This document shows positions 43,079 to 55,043 of a stretch of DNA of 64,000 nt, piece by piece. The position numbers and the translations under genes were made by a program. Positions within the stretch are counted from its first letter, which is position 1, and the number at the start of each line of letters is the position of its first letter. The notes beneath the pieces were generated by a model that saw only the letters and a program-made list of their open reading frames with translations, searched no databases and was not told where the DNA came from. Location: the NCBI GenBank assembly GCA_963969365.1, contig OZ017758.1, forward strand, positions 1,612,001-1,676,000, written 5' to 3'. Source of the stretch: Asterochloris sp. CNOR1 (Eukaryota; Chlorophyta; Trebouxiophyceae; Trebouxiales; Trebouxiaceae).

Positions 43079-46000
43079 ATGCAGGGAGTCAAAGGCCTCT
43101 GCCCCGCATTGGGCCAGACAGGGCATTCGACATCCTCCCGAAACAGATGCCGAGGTCCTGTGAGCGTGAGAGCTGAAGACAAACCTGAGCTGTTGCCCAA
43201 GCCTACCCTGTCGCCCAAGCCACAGCGCAGGCCTGCCCCTCAGCAGCAGAGGCAGACTCCTGCAAGGGATGTGCAACAGTACAAGCAGCCGCCCCAGGAT
43301 AGCAATGGCAATGGCGTCGGGCGCCAGCAGGGGCAGCAGGGCCGCGGCTTCAGTCAGCAGCAGAGCTTCAATGATGGCAGAGGCAGCAATGGGGCAGGCA
43401 GGGGTCTCAAAAGGACCGACACCTTCCAGCGCCAGCCCAACAGCAGTGGCAGAGGGAGGAATTTTGACTCTCAGCAGCAGCAGCAACGACCATATGATGG
43501 TGCTGCAAATGGCGGTCAGCACCGGAATGGTCCAGGTGAGCCACCCTGGCAGGCCAGCACGTGCTGTCAGTGTGGCGTGATGAGGCTGTTTGCAAACGTT
43601 ACTGCTGTAGCGCCTGTTCTTGGGTGCACAGTCTGCACTTATCTTCCACCTGAGGCTGCCAGTAGCCAGCTGTGGGCAGGGCGTCCAAGCTGTTCACAGG
43701 GCATGCACTGTTGTTGACAGGGACCGCAGGAGCGTGAGGTCACCTTCAGAGCCAGCCTGTTTCAGCAAGCACCTGCGCTCAACCCTGCCCCCTGCCCTGC
43801 AGTGTCGGGGGAGCCAGAGCGCCCCCAGTGGCGGGGGAGTCAGGACCGCCCAGGGGCTGCCAGCATGAGCAACGCTGTGGGTCAGCCTGCAGGGCGCGGG
43901 GGCCAGATGGGGTCCCCGGAGGCCATCGCCCAGGGGCCAGCACCCACCTCCCACAGGGAGCCAGCGCCTGCACCCCCACAGGCAGCCTCCCCTGCCCAGG
44001 CATCAGCCCAGGCTCGGCCTGCACCCCCACAGGCAGCCTCCCCTGCCCAGGCCCCAGTCCAGGCTCTGCCTGCGCTGGAGGCCAAGCCCATGCGGCGGAA
44101 GGAGCCCATGCCGACGCTGGAGCGCCCGCCGCAGCGCCGCCTGCAGGTGGGGCTGTCTCCGTCTGGGACTTCGACTGCACAGCCAGTTCAGAGAGTCATG
44201 TCCAGGCAGACGGGGCAGGTTGCTGGGGAAGCCAGGCCTTCATGCTTGGGCAGCACAGAACTGGGTCCAGGACTCTCAGTGGAAGTCCCACAAGCCTTGC
44301 CTTGCTGCCTGTGGGCAGAGTGATGTTGCCTACCACCGTCAGCGTGCCAGCTTTCGCCCAGGCTCCCGTCTGGAGGATCACAGAAGTGTGCCTGATGTAC
44401 TGCTGCGCTTTACTTTGGGCAGCTGTATGCTCAGCTTGCAGAGGTTGGAACCCGCGCGCATCCTATGCTGCAGGAGCAAGTCGACCAGCAGCGGCTGCAG
44501 GAGCACCAGCACCCAAATAGGAAGCCGCAGGAGCAGCAGCAGCGCTCTGGCCAAGGCGGCCCCGGGGGCCCCGGGCAGCCGCAGCAAGGGCAGCAGCGGT
44601 GGCAAGGTGGGAGAGTGCTGATTGTGCTGTCAGCATGGAGCTGCATTTTTCTACCTACTGAAAGCCTGTTTGGTGCATGGCCTTGCATCAGCAGCTTGCC
44701 TCCCTACCAGCTAATGTCTCTGCTAGAACTGGCTGCACTCTCAGACTGTAAGCGCAGCCTTGTCAGCAGCACATGAAGGTTGCTAAACCACAAACAGGGT
44801 GCCCACTTGCCTGCGCTGTGCTTCCTCATTGGACAAATCATTTCTCTGCAGCTTTGGCTGCCTTCATTTGGGCTACAAGTCGCCCAAGCCCACAGAATCG
44901 CGCAGATTGGCTTCCCCTGATGTGCAGATAACAGGGGCAGGGGCCCCCAGGGTCAGAATGGGCAGATGCCTCAGGATGGCGGCAGGGGCGGCCGCGGGCA
45001 GAAGCAGCCCAGCAGGCATGACATGGCCACCGCCGAGGGGCTGGATGTATTCAGGCGGTCCAAGGGTGAGCTTTACTGGCTTATTCGTTCCCTTTGCAGT
45101 GCAGCAGGGTTCCAAAACCCCACAGGCACAGCGTGACTACTGCACACGGGCTTGATGCTTTCAGGCGTTGAAGTCGGTAGGCTTGTTGGCAGATGCTGTG
45201 ACAAAGGGGCCTTGCTCAAGAAGTACTGCTGTATACACCTTCGGCCTCAGCATTCACGTTTGTGAGCGCTTGAAGGTGTGTAGGGCACCACGCCAGCCTC
45301 GCTGGCATCTGCTGCTTGTGTGCTGTGCTGCAACCTGCAGCATGTCACCTCAATGTCAACATGTGACATCTCCTGTGCACAGGGCTCCCCATGAAGGCGG
45401 CAACCCTGGATGACGCTAAAAGGGGAGTGGTGGACATCAATGCCAGGCGCAGTGCCAGGTGACCATATCACTTGTAACACCCTGTTAAGTCGATGCGTAC
45501 CCAAACAGCCACGCCTCTCCCTGACTGTTGACCCCCTGCTCCGTCAAGAAGGCACCCATAGCGCAGTGTCAGGTGCAGACGGTGAGTAATCTGCAGCGCC
45601 TGGCGTGGAGAGGCAGCATTGTGGGCGGTAGGAAATACAAAGCACTTTGTCGCCAGCAGCACCAGTGCCATGAATCCTCTGTTGGGTCCCTCGCGTTTGG
45701 CACAGCCAGGGGCCATGCTGGTGCCCCAGGGCAACGCCAATCAAAGCACTCAACTGGTGTTGCCACCAGCAGCTGCCATAGCACAGCGCTGGCTTCCTAT
45801 CTGCAGCTGTCGCCATCCCAGTGAGAGAAGAGGCGCCATGTGGACCTCCAGCTATGGTTGACTCTCGTCGAGCTGGTGTTGTTGCTGAATTTGCACGCTG
45901 TGCTTGGTGCCGCTCGGGTGGTGTCTGCTGTGCAAGATGTCTTCATAAGGGCTCATGTTCAGCACCTCATTCAGTGTATTGCTGGTGAGCATTGATCATG

Positions 46001-49000
46001 CAGGGCTTTGCTGACACCTTGCTGTGCTGCTGCAGGGTACAGCCACCCTCTGCCCAATGCATCGTGTACAGCGCAGCAGTGCTTCCACCTCTACATCTAT
46101 AATATGCTCTGCTGCAGGGCACAGCGGCGCCAGCAGCGCCAGGAGGGGCGTGACATGGGCCCCGGGAAGGAGGAGATCTTTGAGGTCGGGAATGAGGGGC
46201 TGTCTGTGGCAGACGTGGCCGCCAACCTGGCGCTCAGCCCTGAGCAGGTTATTGCTGACCTCTTCATGGTCGGGATCATGGCCAACGTCAACCAGGTGAG
46301 TTGCACATCGAGCAGTCCCGCCACGAGCAGCCGCACATGCAGCGCACACCAGCGGGACCGGCAGTACAGATCGCCACCCAGCAGAGCTCAGGCATGATTT
46401 GGCTGCTGGCCCCAGCTGTGTCAATATTGTAGAAAGGGTCTCCTGCTCCATAGAGCACAAATGTGCTTCTATGCCCTGCTGGCTGCCCTTGGGTGCACTC
46501 ACTGCTCCTTCAATTGCATTTCACAACATCAGCTTGCCTGGGCATATCAAGCATGGCATCTCAACGCAGTTGCTGCTGGGGTATGTCAAGTGATACTACA
46601 GCGGGCCACCTCCCTCCCCTTCCGTGGCAGACACTAGAGTCACACTTTTGAGGCCCTGGCACTGTGCCTGCAGGTGCTGGACCGCGAAACTATTGCCACC
46701 ATTGCTGAGAAGTACGAGGTGGAGGTGGTGGAGAAGGATGCTGATGCAGTGGACACAGCTGCCAAAAAGGACAGAGCCTGGATTGACCAGAAAGACTTGC
46801 AGCACCTGCAGCCGCGGCCCCCAGTGGTCACTGTCATGGGGCATGTGGACCATGGAAAAACCTCCCTGCTCGACTACATTCGCAAGGCTAAGGTGGGACG
46901 CTGCGCCTTTATGTGAGGAGTGCTTGGGGTTGTGTGTTGGCTAGTAAGGACTGAGGAGCCCTTACATGAGACGTCCCTGCAGGACTACATGTTTTGCAGA
47001 CCATGCTGGGGCCAGCTTGTTTCTGAGGGCCTGGCACTGGCGGTGAGCAGGGCCGCTGCTGATGCTAGATGCAGCGGCATGCATGCATGCACGCAGGCGT
47101 CAGTCCTGTGGCTGGGAGATGAGGGAACGTTTCAGTTGCTGGGCCGTTGCCCTCTAGCCTTAAAATGAGCTGAGTCATATTGCGGGATGACTAATGTTGC
47201 AAGCTGCATTTCGTTTTGCCGTCCGTCTCCAGTCAGCTCAGCCAGATTGTCGCAGCTCAACGCTTGCGTCCAGCCTTTGTGGGCACCTCTTCTTGCCTTG
47301 AGCCCACACTTGCTGCCACTCCTGCAGGTTGCTGCAGGGGAGGCTGGCGGCATCACGCAGGCCATTGGCGCCTACACCTGCGATGTTGCGGTGGATGGAG
47401 GAATGAGCCAGGTCACATTCCTGGATACGCCAGGGCACGAGGTGGGAGCCTGCCTGGCCCCGGGAACTTGACCTGTCACAGGCCACAGTGGTGGGGCTGT
47501 GATCTCCACCAGGCCATGCATGCCCCTATGGCCCCATGCCCCTGTTTGGTTTGAGGTGTTTTCTGGAGACTGTAGGTAGCTGAGTCTGGTGCCGGCCACA
47601 TGGGCCACTACCTGTGGGGGCTATTCAGTCACACCTAGACAGGCCCCATGTGGTTAGATTTAGACGGGGCCCATCCCGTGAACCCAGACAGCCGTCGTCT
47701 TGCAGGAGCTGTGAGGCTGACATGAAATTGTATAGTGCAATGTCAAGGTCCTGAGCTGCCAGCCTCAGATACTCAGTGAGATCTTCCCCTGTCAAAGTGC
47801 AGTGTCAAGTCTGTGCTGCCAGCCTTATATTCTCAGCACCGTTTATCTCTGGTCCTGCAGGCATTCAGCGCCATGCGTGCGCGTGGCACTCGCGTCACTG
47901 ACATTGCAGTCATCGTGGTCGCTGCTGATGATGGCGTCCGGCCCCAGACAATAGAGGCCATCAGCCATGCTAAAGCTGCTGGTGTGCCCCTGGTCGTGGC
48001 CATCAACAAGGTTAGCTGACCCTGCCACCAGAGTTAACAATTGGTTGAAGCTTGCAACCTGCTTGCTGTCCCCCAGCAGAATGCAGCGTGGGTTTGAGAC
48101 ACTGCCAGCGCTGCTACTGTGTGCACGAGTATGTCTTACTTGCACAGGGGTGCTACAGAGAATCACCTTTTACAAAGCTGCTGACCCCAGCCTCCCCGCC
48201 TGCCTGCCACAGAAGAAGCTTTGAGAGGCGTTGCTTGGTGAATTTGAGGGCATTGCCAGCCTTGAAGGTGGCAGCAAGGGCTATGCTATATAAGTTTCAG
48301 GGTCTTCAGTCTCAGCTGATCTACCCCTGTGTGCAGATTGACAAGGAAGGTGCCAACATTGAGCGAGTGCGCAATGAGCTTTCAGAGCAGGGGCTGGTCT
48401 GGGACCAGTGGGGAGGCGACACCGCCATGCTACCAGTGAGTGTCAAAGGCAATTACGACATGAAGCTTTTGCTTTGCTGCGTGCTGCCATTTGTTGATGC
48501 AGAGGGTGCTTCCCACCTGTGGCTGCTGTCCTGCACGCGTCACGTTTCAGCACAGTGCTTCACCTTGGAGGTTGCCGGCAAGCTTGACAGGCCTGGCAGC
48601 ATCACCAGCCTGCCTTCAGATGCCCTTGCAGCTGGGCGTCTTGACCTCAGCATCCATTCCTGCCTGCCTTGCCGAACATGCTGGGGCATGCCCGCCCTGC
48701 CCCCGCTGCAGATCAGCGCCAAGAAGGGCACTGGAGTGGATGAGCTGCTGGAGACCCTGGCCCTCACGGCAGAGGTGGAGGACCTGCAGGCCAACCCTGA
48801 GAGGGCAGCCGCAGGCACAGTCATTGAGGCCCACCTGGACAAGCGCATGGGGGCGGTCACCACGCTGCTGGTGCAGACAGGGACCCTGAGGGTTGGGGAC
48901 GTGATCCAGACTGGGAGCTGCTATGGCAAGGTGATGTACGGTGCCACTGTGTTGGGATTGCAGTAGTCGTGCTGCTGGTGCGGTTGGGGCTTGTCAGGTG

Positions 49001-52000
49001 TGGTGACCTGGTCTGGATAGCGGAAGCCATGGCAATGTGAGAGCACCTGTGTGTTTTGGAAGGCCAGCAGGCAGCTGCTGGGTCATATCCGCAGACTTGG
49101 CAGTGCAGTCCAGACTGGTGGCTGCTATGGCAAGGTGAGGCGGGGCGTCCCTTTGTTTTTGAGGCTCTGCAGGCAGCTGCTGCGTGCTGCCTTCCTCTTC
49201 TGGCAAAGGTCTGCAGGGGTTCCTCTGCAGCAGCAATGGGTGCAGGGGCTCTTCAAAGGATGCAGGGAGCGACATGGCATGCTGATCAACAGGTGATGTC
49301 TGTCAGAGCATCTGGGGCCACCTCTTAGTGCTGCATTGTGAGCCTCCGTCAGTGCCATGATGCTGCAGGGCGTTGAAGAAAAGCAGCACAAGCCTCACTC
49401 AAGTTCGGGCCCTGCAGCAACCAAAAGTCTACGTTGCTCGTGCAGGCTCGCAGCATGCAGGACAATATTGGCGACTGTACAGAGGCTGGCCCCTCCCGCG
49501 CAGTTCAGATGATTGGCCTCAACAATGTGCCAGTTGCTGGTGACGAGTTCATTGTGTTGCCAAGCATTGACGAGGTGAGCTGTCATTGCTGTGCAGCGTG
49601 TACGTGGGGCTCATGGACCACCGCGTGCCATGTAAGCTTGTCACCTATGTGGGACCATGGCACATTATCAAGCTAAACTTTCAGAACATGTGCCAGCAGC
49701 CTGTTGCTGCCGAGCATACCTGAATTCCAGAGCCCTGCACACACCTCGCCATAGCGTGAGGCAACACTGCCAGCATTGGGGATTCCCTAACCTGGCCAGC
49801 ATTTTCAGTGCTCTCCAGGGCAGGGCGCTTGCACGAGATGCAGTGCAATTGTTAGGCAACCTGTGATGTGAGCAGCCAGGCAGCTGACAGACACTTAAAC
49901 AGCAGGCGGCACCAGCATGAGCTGTTGACGCCTCAGACTGTCCAGCTGCTGACCTGGTGTAGGCTCTTCAGCTTGCAGTCACGATACTTGAAGATTACCT
50001 GCAGGCCAGCAAGATTGGTTGACCGCTGCAACAGTGCTGCGAGAGCACTTTCATGGTCCCAGCAGGCTTGCAGAATCGCAGGGGCTGCCTCGGATGCCTG
50101 GTGCCTGACACTTTGACTGCTGTGGGAACACTGCAATGGCGCTGCAGGCTCGCAAAACTGCTGGAGCAGCCTCAGACGCCCAGCGCCTGGATCGTTTGAC
50201 GGAGCAGTCCTCAGGCACCATGATCACCACACGCTCCATGGCCAGCATGGACGATGAGGAGGAAGCTGTGCAGCGCATCAATGTCATTCTGAAGGTGAGC
50301 TGGCTGATGCTTGCACAGCCTGGTCTTGGGCCATGCCATGCTATCCCGAAGTTGTGAGGCGACAAAGCAGCGCATCAACCTTATGCTGCTAAGCCTCTAG
50401 GTTGGATTGATATGAAGGGCACACCTTCACTGTGAAGTCATGCCATGCTGTCATGAGGAGTGAGCAGGCAATGCCACCCGTGATGATGTCGTTCTAGAGG
50501 GTGGGTCTCATGGTAGCACACTCAGTGCTACATGGGCAGCACCACTACCTAGAGGCTGGCCTGGTGGGCTGTCCGTAGACAGTATCTACTTTGCTGGTAG
50601 GCTGGGTCGCCCAGCTGCAGTCTGTCCCCTTGGGTCCTTGCCAGGCCTTGGAGCTGAGCAGCCTACCGCCTGTTGCTGACGTGCTGACTGGTCGAGGGGG
50701 CCGCTGTGAGGAGAAGGCTGCGCAGTAAGGCGAATTGCCTTGGTCAGTGGCCAGCAGATACAGCCACCTTTGTTGTGGGCGGCACAGGTGGCACGCAGGG
50801 CAGCGGCCTTTGGCCCTGCATTGTCCAGTCATGCTGTACTTGGAGCCCACACTCAAGCATGGAAGAGGGCTGCCCTGGAGGTCAGAGCCAGGGCCCCTGT
50901 GCTGCTCACATTCACTGGTAGATGGCAGCACCTGCTCGCTGGTGCCAACGCACCATCAGGAGCTGCCTGGGCTGCTTCAAATCTCTTGGGACCCGTCTGG
51001 GCCCCTGGACACCTCATACCACCATGCTGCAGCCTGTTGACCTCATCTGCCTTCAGACTGAGCACCCGTGAGGCTGGCAAGGACGCCCTGACACCCCTGC
51101 TCCAGGAAGCTGTGACCTTCCACACAGGCTGGCACCAGCCATTGACGTAACCCTTTCAATGGCCCCACCCATGCAGGCAAACCCCTCCAGCACCCGGGAG
51201 GTTGTCAGAGGCTGTCAGAGGTGCCTGTCAGCCCTGCCTCATGAGGCTGTATCGCTGCCAGGCTCCCTGCCTCAGCCAACACCACGACCTCTATGTTTGC
51301 TCCCCCGTGCAGGCCGATGCCTCTGGCACTTTGGAGGCAGTCAAAGGCGCCCTGGCAGCCCTTCCCCAGGAGGCTGTGGCTCTGCGCTTCCTGCTCGCAT
51401 CAGCCAATGATATGACGGAGTCTGACATTGACCTGGCAGACGTCAGCGATGCCATGATCATCGGGTTCAACATGGAGCCCTCTGAGAGCGTCATTGCTGC
51501 TGCCAAGAGCAGAGGTGGGGCACTGCTGGGGTGCTCTGCTGCATGCCTCAGTTCCCTACCGGAACGGCTGCTGCCTGAGATGATGCATCTGCTTGGTTCA
51601 ATCTGCGTGCAAGATGTGGCTACGCCCGATAGTGCTGCACCTAGCAAAGCCCCCCGATCTGCTGCGCATGCCCATATCTGCTTGTCTTAGACGAGTGCTG
51701 CTTTGCCGGGTCTTCTTTGTCTGTCTCTTGTCGTGAAGGGCTAAAGGTAAGTGCTGGACTGCAGCAACTCAAGGAGGTACTCTCGTAATGTACCCTGCTG
51801 CAGGAGAGGCCATGAACAGAAAGCAAGTTGCTGGACAATCTGTGGGCCGTCATTACTACATTCTCAGAGGTGCTGCACCTAGATCAGGCACCAAGTCGGT
51901 GACTGCACTCGACACTGTGCTGCAGGTGTGACTGTGAAGAGCTACAACATCATCTATGAGCTGCTGGATGACATGAGGGCAGCCATGGAGGGTCGTCTGG

Positions 52001-52984
52001 CACCCTCAGAGGAGAGGGTGCCCCTGGGCAAGGCGGAGGTTCGCGCCGTCTTCGGCAAGGGCAGCAAGCTTGTGGCAGGTTGCATGGTCACTGATGGCCA
52101 GCTGCGCAGCGAGAGTTTCATCACGGTGAGTGGAGGCAAGGCAGTCATGAGTGTGCTGCTGTGGCATGCGCATGGGGTTATTTGCCAGGGGCGGGGACAT
52201 GGCAGAGGTGGTGTTGTGAGGCCGGCGCGTGATGCATTGCTCTGCTGCTGTGGCACATCTTCTCTCCTTGCAGTCCAGGCTGCCACTTTGCCATGGGCTG
52301 GGGCATGGTCGAGCGAGTTGCGTCCAGCGCCTGAGGCAGTCTCCTGCTGTTGTTGCACGCCTTCGAACCCTGCATTCCAGATCACGCAGCCAGGAGCTGC
52401 AACCCCATGGCAGGGCAGGCAAGACAGTTCTTGCCCTGCCGGCTCTTTAGAAGGGGACATCCAGACATGTCTATCGAATGGTGTAGATGTATCAGTAGAT
52501 GCAAGTTTGCCATTTCATCAAGCTGAGCTCAGCTGGCAGTGAGCTGTGCTGTGCTTGCACAGGTCAAACGCGTGCCCAGGTGTGGTATTTACCGTGTCAC
52601 CGTGGCCTTGACCTGCTTCCAAAGCTCAGGCCAGCGCTGGAACCCTTCTGCAGATCAGGTGGAAACACACCACTGGGGGTTGGCACTGCAGTCTTGATGC
52701 ACTTCCTGAACAACAGTATCACAGCATCACTTGATAGTGATGATGTCACCCCATTGCTGCAGGTCAAGCGCAAACGCAAGATTGTGTGGGAGGGCAATGT
52801 GACCTCGCTGCGTCGCGTGAAGGAGACTGTCGAAACAGTTGAGCAGGGCAACGAGTGCGGTGTGGGCTGCAAGGAGTTCAATGGCTGGCAAGAGGGTGAT
52901 AGCGTCGAGGCCTTCAGGCTCGTGGAGAAGAAGAGAACCCTGGAGGACGCTGCTGTGCCTGCCAGCGCTGCTGCACAAGAATAA
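43079..52984 (+). CDS. Organellar translation initiation factor IF-2, plastid type
   Basis: IF-2 is the GTPase that places initiator fMet-tRNA on the ribosome. The start at 43079 gives a basic, acid-poor leader ending [10 protein letters not shown], like a chloroplast transit peptide with a VRA cleavage site. A long Gln/Gly/Pro/Ala-rich N region follows (exon 1 to about 43535, then exons near 43815-44160, 44470-44610, 44935-45066, 45383-45460). IF2_N-like sequence lies at 46110-46293 ([20 protein letters not shown]). The G domain has G1 [14 protein letters not shown] (about 46840), G2 [13 protein letters not shown] (47340), G3 DTPGHE (47430), G4 NK/ID split by an intron (48010/48336) and G5 [11 protein letters not shown] (48716). 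Domains II-IV follow: QTGSCYGK (48910), [16 protein letters not shown] (49505), a linker exon at 50145-50294, an exon near 51313-51510, [15 protein letters not shown] (51932) and [20 protein letters not shown] to the stop at 52984. At least three introns hold exon-edge copies. Confidence 0.95.
43966..44067 (+). repeat. 51-bp in-frame tandem repeat in IF-2
   Basis: Two adjacent copies (43966-44016 and 44017-44067) encode the 17-residue unit [10 protein letters not shown] followed by a variable AS/AP-x-QA-x-P end. It lies in the disordered Pro/Ala-rich N region of IF-2 and expands it without breaking the frame. Confidence 0.85.
48893..49139 (+). repeat. IF-2 exon end/donor and two downstream copies
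   Basis: The exon end GGGAGCTGCTATGGCAAG before GTGATG (to 48931) recurs nearly unchanged at about 49101-49135 (GGTGGCTGCTATGGCAAG before GTGAGG), and in a weaker form at about 49001-49044. Confidence 0.8.
50066..50199 (+). repeat. IF-2 exon start and its upstream copy
   Basis: The exon opening with CAGGCTCGCAAAACTGCTGG (50143 on) has an earlier copy opening CAGGCTTGCAGAATCGCAGG at about 50066-50121, both ending in a TTTGAC motif. Confidence 0.75.
51171..51395 (+). repeat. IF-2 exon start and its upstream copy
   Basis: The exon near 51313-51395 ([20 protein letters not shown]) is preceded by a decayed copy at about 51174-51280 that keeps the GCAG acceptor, GAGG-TGTCAGAGG and GAGGCTGT blocks in the same order. 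Confidence 0.7.
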
Positions 52985-53449
52985 ATCTCTTGTTTCCCTA
53001 TCCCAAACGCTGTGCCAGAGTGGATGCTGGGTCTGCTATGTGTCTGCTCAATAGGCAGACAGTTCCAGCCGCGGCCGCTGTGCATCTGCACAATAACCTG
53101 AGCTGGTTTGTTCAGCAGCACCCCCCCGGCAGGCATGTGCATGCCTGGTGACTCCTTATCTGAGGGGTCAGGATACTTGCGACCCTGCCCTCCCTGGCTC
53201 CCATCAGCAGATGTTGCTGATCCTCACAGCAAGCTCTGTCTGATCTGCAGCATTGAGTGTTCTGTTGGATCTGCTGCTTTTCTGCCCGCCCCAGGTCTGG
53301 ACCAGACCTGTCTGTCTGTTTCATTGAATGACCAACATAATCAATTGATGGCAGTGTAGGGAAGTATGTACGTATGTGAAAGCTCAATATGCACTTGAGC
53401 CGCATGCAGCTTTGAGGCTCTGTTCATTTCATGGCTGAACAGTCATCCG
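52985..53449. other. Convergent gap between IF-2 and the coiled-coil gene
   Basis: About 465 bp between facing stops. It should hold both 3' UTRs. I see no gene, no clear repeat and no convincing TGTAA on the IF-2 side. Confidence 0.6.
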
Positions 53450-54604
53450 CTATCTCTGACCAGACAGACCATCGATGATTGCCTTGTACCTGTCAAGCTC
53501 CTCATTTTTGGCCACCAGTTCCTTGTAGTGCAGCTGGAACACCACTGCAAGCAGCATGCCAATCGTCGCAGGAAACTCCGCAGGGCTGAATTCATGCTGA
53601 AAACAGGAGGCTACTTTGCTATGCCTGCAAGGCTCATCAGCCAACAAACAACTGGGCAGGTGCTGCGCCGCCTCGAAGCCCCAATGCAGTGTGGTGCTAC
53701 CGGAACAGACATGCAATTCTGCTCTGTGCTTCCCCATGCGTGTCTGGCCCAGCTCGGCAGCCAATGGTGGGACTTGCACTGTCCTGCAAACAGGCTGCAG
53801 GCATCATCACCCAGATACAGCAGTGCGGCCACAATGCAGTGGCATTTTGCTCGAGCTCAGCACTCAGTTCCTGCATGCGTCTGTGATTCAGCGTTAATAC
53901 ACCACAAGTCACTCTTGCGGCGAAGCACACCCTTCGCACTGGCATTGTTCTCAAGCTCGACCGTCAGCTCCTGCACACGCTGCTCGGCTGCCAGGCGCAC
54001 TGCGTCGCTGGCCTGCAGATGCGTTGAGGTCTCCTGCAACTGGTGCTCTAATTCCATGATGCGCTGCTGATGGGCCTGCAGTTGGGAAGCACTCATTGTC
54101 ATAAGGTGCATGTGTATATCAGAGATATTTTGGCAAAAGAGGATATGTTTGCAGCTTCTAATGGGTATAATATGGAAGCTGTCAGGGGGCTGCTCAAGCC
54201 TGTTGACGCTGAGGGTGACTCACAGCGAGCTTCAAGGTGCATTTGTCAGTGGCCGGCAAGCCACACGGCTGTCGCGTATCACGCCAGACAAGCCATGGGG
54301 CAAGCTACAGGTCATGCATGCTGGAAGAAGCGCCATGCATGCTGCTGGTTTTCGTGGAAGCAGATGCCACCAGAATGTGACTGGGAAGCTCCTGTGATTT
54401 GATGGCAGCCAGACAGTTTACGGGCTGGCTCCTTGCCTGCGTGGTGCGCTGGAATTGTGCCACAGGCTGCATCTGGGTGAATGCATCCTCATCAAGATAC
54501 ACTGCGTCCTCTATCGCATGGGCCAGCGTGGCCAACGAGACCTTGGCATCCTCTAGGTTGCCGATGGCTGTGCCCCAGCGGTCTGGCGGACTGCTGTTGC
54601 TAGC
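53450..54604 (-). CDS. Coiled-coil protein, family unknown
   Basis: At least three exons on the minus strand. One at about 54604-54400 follows a TTGCAG acceptor and reads PPDRWGTAIGNLEDAKVSLA then DAVYLDEDAFTQMQPVAQFQ. One at about 54090-53930 is heptad-like (QQRIMELEHQLQETSTHLQA, then AAEQRVQELTVELENNASAK). The last, ending at 53450, reads LHYKELVAKNEELDRYKAII and DGLSGQR before the stop. The helices are rich in Glu, Gln, Leu and Lys, as in centrosomal, Golgi or ciliary coiled-coil proteins, but nothing identifies which. The 5' end is not placed: exons may extend to about 54800 towards the divergent TPR gene at 55044. Just 3' of the heptad exon is an in-frame second version of its end (53883-53838, MQELSAELEQNATAL). 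Confidence 0.5.
53838..53980 (-). repeat. Coiled-coil exon end and its downstream copy
   Basis: VQELTVELENNASAK (53980-53931) is followed about 100 bp downstream by MQELSAELEQNATAL (53883-53838). Both frames are open. Confidence 0.75.
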
Positions 54605-55043
54605 TAGCCTTGCCTGCAACAAAACACAGCTCGAGCATCTTGCAGGTCAAAATGGTTGCGCACTGTCAATCAGCAATTCATTGCCTGAAGAGCTGCTGCT
54701 GCTGCTGCTTCCTGGCCCTGTGCAGCCTCCCTGCCAGGGCCAGGTGGGGGCTTGACTCGCCCAGGCTTCAGACTATGAGATCCAGGTCTGTTGCTGGAGT
54801 CAATAGTCTCCTGTGATCGGTCCTGATGGAAAAGATGGCCAGGATGGAGCCATTACTGGATCAAGACTGTTGTCAGATCGCATTTCCTTCTTGTGCAACC
54901 AAGCCTCTCCCCCTCCCACGACCCCTGGCCTTCCACATGACTGGAGCAGCTGAAGCTATGTGGTGGCCAGTGCAGCCGACTGCTGTGAAGACCAGGGCTG
55001 CCGGGCAGCCATTGCTCCTCGTCAACACAGATCGCTGCAGACC

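Noticed and set aside
52364-52385. GGGTTCGAA on the minus strand, resembling a tRNA T-loop
   Set aside because: The flanking bases cannot form a T-stem or acceptor stem, and no A box lies at the right distance.
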